A DNA stretch of 64,000 nucleotides from Corynebacterium aurimucosum ATCC 700975. Its GTDB lineage: Bacteria; Actinomycetota; Actinomycetes; Mycobacteriales; Mycobacteriaceae. Location of the stretch: the NCBI RefSeq assembly GCF_007672725.1, contig NZ_VDTC01000004.1:124001-188000 (forward strand), read 5' to 3'. Shown one piece after another: positions 58,800-64,000 of the stretch. A model generated the notes under the pieces. That model made no database searches, was not told the origin of the DNA, and saw nothing but the letters and a program-made list of their open reading frames with translations. The first letter of the stretch is position 1. Each line of letters starts with the position of its first letter. The position numbers were made by a program, and so were the translations under genes.

Positions 58800-60917
58800 C
58801 TAGCGCCCGGCACCCGGCCTCGTGGCGGCCTGGGCGAGGCGCTGGTAGAGCTCCTGTTTTGGCAGATCCTCCAACAACACCGGCTTGCCGGCGGTATCGC
58901 ACAGCGGGATGCACCAGTTGGGGTACTGGTCCTTCGTCGTGCCCGGCTGGTTTTGGGCGCGCACGTCACCGACCATGTCCACCAGGTTGGTCACCGTCAG
59001 CGCCGACGGGGTTCCCGCGATGTAGCGGTGCAGGGCAACGAGCATGTCCTCTTCGCTCTCGCGGTTGTCCAACATGCCATAGGCCTGCAGGTTGTCCTTG
59101 ACCTTTTCCTGCCACGCGCGGTCCTCGGCTTCTTCTTCCGCCACTGGGCGGGTCAGCAGACCCAAGCGGGCGCGCAGCGCGATGTGGTCCCCGCGCAGGA
59201 AGGCGAGCGTTGGCGGCAGATCGTGCGTGCCCACCGAGGACATCGCCATCTGGCGGTACTGATCCTGCGGGCGCGGGGTGGGGCCGTCCTCGGCGTGCTC
59301 GAACCAGATGATCGTGGTGCCCAGCACGCCCATATCGCGCAGAGCGTTTTGGACCCACGGCTCCAGGGTGCCCAGGTCCTCGCCCACGAGGACCGCGCCG
59401 GCGCGCTCAGCCTCGAGCGCGAGGATGCCGAGCATAGCCTCCCAGTCATAGGTCACGTAGGTGCCGTTGAGCGGGGTGGAGTGGCGCGGGATCCAGTACA
59501 GGCGGAACAGGCCGAGCACGTGGTCAACGCGCAGGCCGCCGGCGTTGCCCAGCATCGTACGCAGCAAGTCACGCCACGGCTGGTAGCCGGATTCCGCCAG
59601 GCGCACCGGGTGCCACGGCGGCTGGGACCAGTCCTGGCCCTGCTGGTTGTAATCATCCGGCGGGGCGCCCACCGAACACTGCGGGGCGAGGTATTCCGCC
59701 AGATTGACGGCGTCGGCACCGGCGGGGTGGATGCCCACGGCCATATCGGTGATAAGCCCGATGCTCATGCCGGCGTCGAGCGCGCGGCGCTGGGCGGCAT
59801 CCAGTTGCTCATCGCAAAGGAACTGCAGCCAGGAATAGAACTCGGCCAACTCGCTGACGTCGAGGCTCAGCGCGTGGCGGCGACCGCTGTGTCGTTCGAG
59901 CTCGGTCTCGGCACACCACAGCGCGAAGTTGCGCAGGCCACGGCCCTCGCGGCGCTTGTACTCGCTAAAGGCGGTGCGGCGCTCCGGGGTCATCCCCTTG
60001 TTGAAGAGCTCCTGGAGGACCTGCAGCTTGGCCTCGAAGATGGAATCACGATCAATCTCTTCTGCAGACAGGTTGCGCTCGCGGAACTCGGCGGCCAGCT
60101 CGGCCACGTCATCCTGGAGTTCCGGGCTGAGTAGTTTCAGCTCCGGGACGTCCTCGATGCGGATATAGATCGGATTGATGAATCGCCGCGTGGTGGGCAG
60201 GTAGGGCGAGTCTTCCACCGGCGGAATCGGCTCGCCAGCATGCAGCGGATTAATAAGGAGGAAGTCGTAGTCCGGCGCCAGCAGTTCCGCCAGCTCTGCC
60301 AAGTCACCGAAATCACCCATGCCCCAGGACTTCTCGGAACGCACTGAGTACAGCTGCGCCATCGCACCCGCCGCGGGGCGCTCAAGGTAGCGATCCGCCG
60401 TGCTCAGGTGGTTCGGCACGACGATGAGCGGGCACTCGTGCTCTCCGATGCCGGGAGAGGACAGGAGCAGCTTATGGAATCCGAGAGGCAGGTCGCCGGG
60501 GACGTGGAAGCTTGCCTCGCCCCACATGGTTCCGGAGACGTCGGCAGCCGGGGCATCGTTGGGGTCCTGGTAAGTCGGGCGGGTCTCGCCGCTTTCCAAT
60601 TCGATGGTGACGGCGACCGGATCCCCGTCGTGGACGTGGACGGCGAAGGACTTTTCGGCGCCTTCGCGGGCCACCACGCAGGGCGGCAGCGGGCGGGAAG
60701 CCCGAGCGAGGTAGTCCTCGAAGAGGGCTTGGGTTAGCTCCTCATCGTCCGGACGGTCGGAGATAGAGACGCCGAGTGCGCGCAGCGTGTAGGTGATTGT
60801 CTCCTCGCTGACGTACACAGGCTGTCCGTTCTGGGCGGTGTACTCGCAGGCCACACCGTGGCGTTGGGCAAGTTCTTGAAGCAGATCACGGGTAGTCACA
60901 TCCCCCAATTGTGCCAC
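58800..60917 (-). CDS. malQ: 4-alpha-glucanotransferase (amylomaltase)
   Basis: Transfers alpha-1,4-glucan segments between maltodextrins. The 705-residue protein has the long N-terminal domain usual for actinobacterial MalQ (about 1-180), then the GH77 barrel. SVRSEKSWGMGDFGDLAELA opens the barrel, the nucleophile Asp lies in GGLRVDHVLGLFRLYWIP near residue 455, and the acid/base Glu in VLVGEDLGTLEP near 507. SSVGTHDLPPTLAFLRGD near 560 has the transition-state stabilising Asp. The start is GTG 60917 or GTG 60899; the former has a GGGGAGG site close upstream. It is divergent from fadD. Confidence 0.95.
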   Translation of the reverse strand: MAQLGDVTTRDLLQELAQRHGVACEYTAQNGQPVYVSEETITYTLRALGVSISDRPDDEELTQALFEDYLARASRPLPPCVVAREGAEKSFAVHVHDGDPVAVTIELESGETRPTYQDPNDAPAADVSGTMWGEASFHVPGDLPLGFHKLLLSSPGIGEHECPLIVVPNHLSTADRYLERPAAGAMAQLYSVRSEKSWGMGDFGDLAELAELLAPDYDFLLINPLHAGEPIPPVEDSPYLPTTRRFINPIYIRIEDVPELKLLSPELQDDVAELAAEFRERNLSAEEIDRDSIFEAKLQVLQELFNKGMTPERRTAFSEYKRREGRGLRNFALWCAETELERHSGRRHALSLDVSELAEFYSWLQFLCDEQLDAAQRRALDAGMSIGLITDMAVGIHPAGADAVNLAEYLAPQCSVGAPPDDYNQQGQDWSQPPWHPVRLAESGYQPWRDLLRTMLGNAGGLRVDHVLGLFRLYWIPRHSTPLNGTYVTYDWEAMLGILALEAERAGAVLVGEDLGTLEPWVQNALRDMGVLGTTIIWFEHAEDGPTPRPQDQYRQMAMSSVGTHDLPPTLAFLRGDHIALRARLGLLTRPVAEEEAEDRAWQEKVKDNLQAYGMLDNRESEEDMLVALHRYIAGTPSALTVTNLVDMVGDVRAQNQPGTTKDQYPNWCIPLCDTAGKPVLLEDLPKQELYQRLAQAATRPGAGR

Positions 60918-60992
60918 GCCCTCCCCACGCGCGTAATAAATCAGGTTGGTAGAGTGGGCTGGAATTTAGTTTTTGTGGGAAAGGACACAACT

Positions 60993-62834
60993 GTGACTTT
61001 GAATGAAGCGCACACCAAAGCGGAATTCGAGATCAAGGACGGCGAAACGTGCCTTACCGCCATGATGGCTACGGCGCACGCCCGCCCACATGGCGTGCTG
61101 TTTACCCGCCCGGCGAATTACGAGTGGGTCAACGTCACCGCCAAGGAATTCGTCGAGGAAGTCTACGCGGTGGCCAAGGGGCTCATCGCCTTCGGCGTGG
61201 AGCAGGGTGACCGCGTGGCGCTCATTTCCACCACCCGCTATGAGTGGTCCCTGCTGGACTACGCCATCTGGGCCGCCGGTGCGGTTTCCGTTCCGGTGTA
61301 CCCCTCGTCGTCGATGTCCCAGGTTCAGTGGATCATCGAAGACTCCGGCGCAATCCTCGCCATCACGGAAACCCGCGAGCACTCCGAGCTGGTCAAGCAC
61401 CTGAAGCTGCAGGAGGACGGCACCCCGCAGCTGCACGGTTCCCCCTCTCAGCTGCGCCGTGTTCTGGAAATCAACTCTTCGGCCATCGACACGCTGAAGT
61501 TTGAGGGACGCGACATCAGCGACGACACCGTCAACCAGCGCATCGAAGCTACGCACACTGACGACGTCGCCTCCCTGGTGTACACCTCCGGCACCACCGG
61601 GCGCCCCAAGGGTTGCATGCTGACCCACCGCAACTGGCTGGCGGAAGCCCGCGGGTTGCTGACCAACCCCATTGGTGCCATCGCCGTGCCGGGCGCACAC
61701 GTCCTGACCTTCCTGCCGCTGGCACACGTCTTCAGCCGTGCGGTGTCGCTGGCGGTCACCATCGGTGGTGCGTCCCAGAACCACTGGGCGGACTTCAGCA
61801 CCATCACCGTTGAGTTCGCTCGTTCCCGCCCGAACCTGATTCTTGGCGTGCCGCGCGTGTTTGAAAAGGTACGCAACGGTGCGTCCGCCAAGGCGCATGG
61901 TTCCTCCGCGTTCAAGGGCGCGATCTTCGACAGCGCGGAGAAAGTCGCCATCGAATACTCCAAGGCGCTGGATACCCCGGAGGGCCCCAACCGAGTTCTC
62001 AAGGCCAAGCACAAGGCCTTTGACAAGCTGGTCTATTCCGCCATCCGCCAGGCAATGGGCGGCGAGGTCAAGTACTGCATCTCCGGTGGCTCGGCCATCT
62101 CGCAGGATCTGCTGCACTGGTACCGCGGCATCGGCGTGACCATCTACGAGGGCTATGGACTTACGGAGACCGCAGCGGCCGCCGCCGTGGACTTCGTGGA
62201 TCAGTCCATCGGCACCGTCGGCCCGCCGCTGGGCGGAACGACGATGCGCATTAACGAGGACGGCGAGATCCTGATCAAGGGCGATATCGTCTTCAAGGGC
62301 TACTGGCAGAACCCGGAAGCCACCGAGAATGCCCTGCAGGATGGCTGGTACAACACCGGCGACCTCGGTGAGATCAACGAAGAAGGCAAGCTCGTTATCA
62401 CCGGCCGCAAGAAGGACCTCATTGTGACTGCGGGCGGCAAGAATGTCTCGCCCGGCCCGATGGAAGATATCCTGCGCTCCCACCCGCTGATCTCCCAGGC
62501 CATGGTGGTTGGTGACGGCAAGCCCTTCGTCGGCGTGCTGCTCACCCTGGATGAGGATGCGCTCAAGCGGTGGAAGGCCGACCACAACATCGCCGCGACC
62601 AAGGGTATGCGCGAGGTAGCTGCGGATCCGGCGCTGCGCGCGGATATCCAGGACGCCATCAACCAGGTCAACGCCACCGTCTCCCACGCGGAGGGGATTA
62701 AGAAGTTCGTCATCCTGGACCAGGACCTCACCGAGGAAAGCAACGAGCTCACCCCAACCCTGAAGGTCAAGCGTTACGTGGTGGCCCAGCGCTATGCGGC
62801 CGACATCGAGCGCCTCTACGCCGGCAAGAAATAA
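60993..62834 (+). CDS. fadD: Long-chain fatty-acid CoA ligase (AMP-forming)
   Basis: Activates fatty acids to acyl-CoA through an acyl-adenylate. The 613-residue protein has the P-loop-like signature LVYTSGTTGRPKGCMLTHRN near residue 195 and PLAHVFSRAVSL. It has YEGYGLTETAAAAAVDF near 392, GWYNTGDLGEI near 452 and GRKKDLIVTAGGKNVSPG near 475, all AMP-ligase hallmarks. It closely resembles the FadD15-type ligases of Actinobacteria. The GTG at 60993 follows AAAGGA; the open frame before it is non-coding. TAGAGT at 60951 is a plausible -10. No regulatory palindrome is obvious in the gap shared with malQ. Confidence 0.92.
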   Translation: MTLNEAHTKAEFEIKDGETCLTAMMATAHARPHGVLFTRPANYEWVNVTAKEFVEEVYAVAKGLIAFGVEQGDRVALISTTRYEWSLLDYAIWAAGAVSVPVYPSSSMSQVQWIIEDSGAILAITETREHSELVKHLKLQEDGTPQLHGSPSQLRRVLEINSSAIDTLKFEGRDISDDTVNQRIEATHTDDVASLVYTSGTTGRPKGCMLTHRNWLAEARGLLTNPIGAIAVPGAHVLTFLPLAHVFSRAVSLAVTIGGASQNHWADFSTITVEFARSRPNLILGVPRVFEKVRNGASAKAHGSSAFKGAIFDSAEKVAIEYSKALDTPEGPNRVLKAKHKAFDKLVYSAIRQAMGGEVKYCISGGSAISQDLLHWYRGIGVTIYEGYGLTETAAAAAVDFVDQSIGTVGPPLGGTTMRINEDGEILIKGDIVFKGYWQNPEATENALQDGWYNTGDLGEINEEGKLVITGRKKDLIVTAGGKNVSPGPMEDILRSHPLISQAMVVGDGKPFVGVLLTLDEDALKRWKADHNIAATKGMREVAADPALRADIQDAINQVNATVSHAEGIKKFVILDQDLTEESNELTPTLKVKRYVVAQRYAADIERLYAGKK

Positions 62835-62889
62835 GGCTGGGCGGAGTCTGTGAATTCCTTCGGAGTGTCGCGCAGCCGAATCCGAGGAT

Positions 62890-62940
62890 CTCTAATAGAG
62901 TCAGCGGGGTCAGAAAAACTCTAAACCTCAACTAGAGGTT
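62890..62940. repeat. Inverted repeats between fadD and the next gene
   Basis: CTCTA-A-TAGAG (62890-62900) and AACCTC/GAGGTT with a 5-nt loop (62924-62940) lie in the 125-bp gap. They could be operators or a weak terminator; no T-run follows either. Confidence 0.4.
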
Positions 62941-62959
62941 CTCACGGGAAGGGCGGCCT

Positions 62960-63640
62960 ATGCACAAGATCGCAGCCGAGCTGCGCCACCGTGAGCTGAC
63001 CCAAGAAATCTATAACATCGGCGATGAAGTCGTCGACTACATCGAGCACCTCATCGAGGCCATCGAGGACTGGGACGATGAACTCTCCCTCGACTGCTTG
63101 GCCGAGCTGGGGGATATCGTCGAAGACGCCCGCGTGGATTCCGGGCGCTGCGTCGGCGAGCTCATCGGCCTGCGCCAGGCGCTGGTCTCCGGCCTGAAGT
63201 CCGGCACCATCTCGGCTGCCTCCTCCGGCGACAATGACGTCGAGGAACCGAAGCAGCTCACCGCCCGCGCACTCGCTGAGCGCCTGCCCATCTCCGGCCC
63301 GCCCGTCGTGGTCTCCGAGCTGGCAGAAACCCTGCGCGGCCGTACCGCCGCGGTGGCTGCCTACCTGCGCGAGCTGGTGGAGTACGTGCTGGCGCAAACC
63401 GACGCCGTGGCCCGCAACCTCGACGTGGTTTCCCTGCCGAACTTGTACAAGCGCGCGGGAGAATCCTCCCTTATTGCCGTGCAAGCCTGGCGTCACACCG
63501 TCGTCGAGGCACACCCCGCCTTCGTGCGCACCATGCGCGGGCACAATCCGCCGCCCTTCCTAGAGGAGCGCGCGCGTATCGACGCCGTCGTCGCCCGCGT
63601 CCGGGCTAAGCGCCAGAAGCAGGCCGCCACGACCGCTTAA
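62960..63640 (+). CDS. Conserved helical protein of unknown function
   Basis: A 226-residue cytoplasmic protein that I do not recognise. The first 85 residues are acidic and helical (YNIGDEVVDYIEHLIEAIED, LDCLAELGDIVEDARVD). The middle contains a polar linker (AASSGDNDVEEPKQL), and the last third is basic and helical (RARIDAVVARVRAKRQKQ). No membrane segment, signal peptide or catalytic motif is visible. GGGAAGGGCGG is the likely ribosome-binding region. Codon use and composition match neighbours, so it looks native. A strong terminator follows after 50 bp. Confidence 0.8.
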   Translation: MHKIAAELRHRELTQEIYNIGDEVVDYIEHLIEAIEDWDDELSLDCLAELGDIVEDARVDSGRCVGELIGLRQALVSGLKSGTISAASSGDNDVEEPKQLTARALAERLPISGPPVVVSELAETLRGRTAAVAAYLRELVEYVLAQTDAVARNLDVVSLPNLYKRAGESSLIAVQAWRHTVVEAHPAFVRTMRGHNPPPFLEERARIDAVVARVRAKRQKQAATTA

Positions 63641-63690
63641 GGAGCCGCATCACAGACTTCCTTGTTGCCAACACACAAGGACAAAAGGAA

Positions 63691-63726
63691 AGCGCCACCG
63701 AGATTCCCTCTCTCGGTGGCGCTTTT
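63691..63726 (+). terminator. Strong intrinsic terminator
   Basis: AGCGCCACCGAGA (63691-63703) pairs perfectly with TCTCGGTGGCGCT (63711-63723) over a 7-nt loop, and the 3' arm runs into TTTT. Confidence 0.92.
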
Positions 63727-63744
63727 CGTAGTTAGCGTGGCGCG

Positions 63745-63823
63745 CCTAGTATTGCGTGCCACCGCCTAGCTTCGTGTTCCCCTGTCTATCTTCGTGAGCC
63801 ACGCTTAGCTTCGTGTGCCCCCG
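63745..63823. repeat. Degenerate 20-bp tandem repeats
   Basis: Four units starting at 63745, 63765, 63785 and 63805 share the core YTAKCTTCGTG followed by a C-rich end (the first and last units diverge most). The array lies between the terminator and the stop of the minus-strand gene. No coding frame explains it. Confidence 0.55.
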
Positions 63824-63843
63824 TCTAGCGCGCAAGCGCTAGA
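63824..63843. repeat. Perfect palindromic hairpin over a stop codon
   Basis: TCTAGCGC and GCGCTAGA pair over a GCAA tetraloop. The 3' arm contains the stop codon of the minus-strand gene. It may act as its terminator or mRNA-end stabiliser, although no T-run follows. Confidence 0.6.
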
Positions 63844-64000
63844 CCCCCGGGTTCTTGGCGGCCGGCGCGGCCTGGTCCAGCTGCTCCGTAATCTGCGGCC
63901 ACAGCTGGCCCATGATGTCATCCCAGGTCAGGATCCACACGGTCTTGTCCTTGGTGGGCTTGCCCACCATGACGAGCTGCTCGTTGCGGGCGCGCATCTG
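63839..64000 (-). CDS. C-terminal end of an unidentified protein (5' part outside window)
   Basis: An open minus-strand frame of 53 codons enters from the window edge and ends at TAG (63841-63839). It reads QMRARNEQLVMVGKPTKDKT, then VWILTWDDIMGQLWPQITEQ, then LDQAAPAAKNPGV. Codon use and the ordered hydrophobic-polar pattern look genuinely coding. The piece is too short and lacks known motifs, so no family can be named. The stop codon is embedded in a perfect hairpin, and the gene converges on the tandem-repeat array. Confidence 0.65.
   Translation of the reverse strand, partial: QMRARNEQLVMVGKPTKDKTVWILTWDDIMGQLWPQITEQLDQAAPAAKNPGV

Noticed and set aside
58779..60134. 451-codon plus-strand frame opposite malQ
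   Set aside because: Antisense shadow; malQ on the other strand has all GH77 motifs.
60966..62687. 573-codon minus-strand frame opposite fadD
   Set aside because: Antisense shadow of the AMP ligase gene, with no recognisable motifs.
1..64000. CRISPR array, prophage, complete insertion sequence, rRNA or tRNA genes
   Set aside because: No regularly spaced identical repeats, phage structural genes, transposase genes or RNA gene signatures were seen on reading both strands.

Overview
The window is a GC-rich chromosomal segment from the genus Corynebacterium. The gene order valS-folC-DUF4233-ndk-rne-rplU-rpmA-obg-proB-proA-nadD-rsfS-gpgP-degV-comEA-comEC-holA-rpsT-lepA matches the conserved actinobacterial backbone known from Mycobacterium tuberculosis (Rv2448c to Rv2404c). 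The proB-dehydrogenase-proA and aecD-brnQ-LLM oxidoreductase arrangements are known from C. glutamicum. Species cannot be named from sequence reading alone.

Layout. 1-1491: panBC (minus). 1549-7940: valS, folC, a DUF4233 protein, an HSL-type hydrolase, a small membrane protein and ndk. 8060-9588: divergent arsR/acr3 arsenite module. 9585-10388: membrane/winged-helix protein. 10545-16211: rne, rplU, rpmA, obg. 16231-21164: proB, two tandem 2-hydroxyacid dehydrogenases, a DUF1707 protein and proA. 21229-23017: tandem secreted cutinases. 23010-29601: nadD, rsfS, gpgP, degV, comEA, comEC, holA, an ankyrin protein and a LysE exporter. 29598-31842: a Type II restriction-modification pair joined directly to rpsT. 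31961-34348: a PemK/MazF-like gene divergent from lepA. 34434-36367: an accessory pocket with a small membrane protein, an HNH nuclease and a densely structured intergenic region. 36367-41570: M20 amidohydrolase, a PrsW - exported protein - PrsW module, and a two-component system. 41567-43719: a broken BCCT carrier and a small membrane protein. 43802-50609: a micro-ORF and a GntR-controlled oligopeptide ABC operon ending in an FUSC exporter. 50687-55990: LLM oxidoreductase, brnQ, aecD, ABC exporter. 56081-63640: lipoprotein, idi, type-B esterase, two very small membrane proteins, malQ, fadD and an unknown protein. 63839-64000: the C-terminal end of an unknown minus-strand gene.

How it works together. 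Most of the window is housekeeping: pantothenate, folate and proline synthesis, translation and ribosome maturation, RNA decay, NAD synthesis and isoprenoid supply. Accessory material sits at a few seams: arsenic resistance, the R-M pair, the HNH pocket, the PrsW module and the peptide transporter. Two transport genes look damaged: the BCCT carrier has an internal deletion plus frameshift, and the first ATPase domain of the peptide transporter appears shortened in frame.

A striking pattern is that about 27 start codons lie 6-9 nt after a TANNNT hexamer, the architecture of leaderless mRNAs known to be common in Corynebacterium. I used it to choose starts. At two divergent gene pairs the opposing -10 boxes overlap. 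No tRNA, rRNA, CRISPR array, complete insertion sequence or prophage was found.
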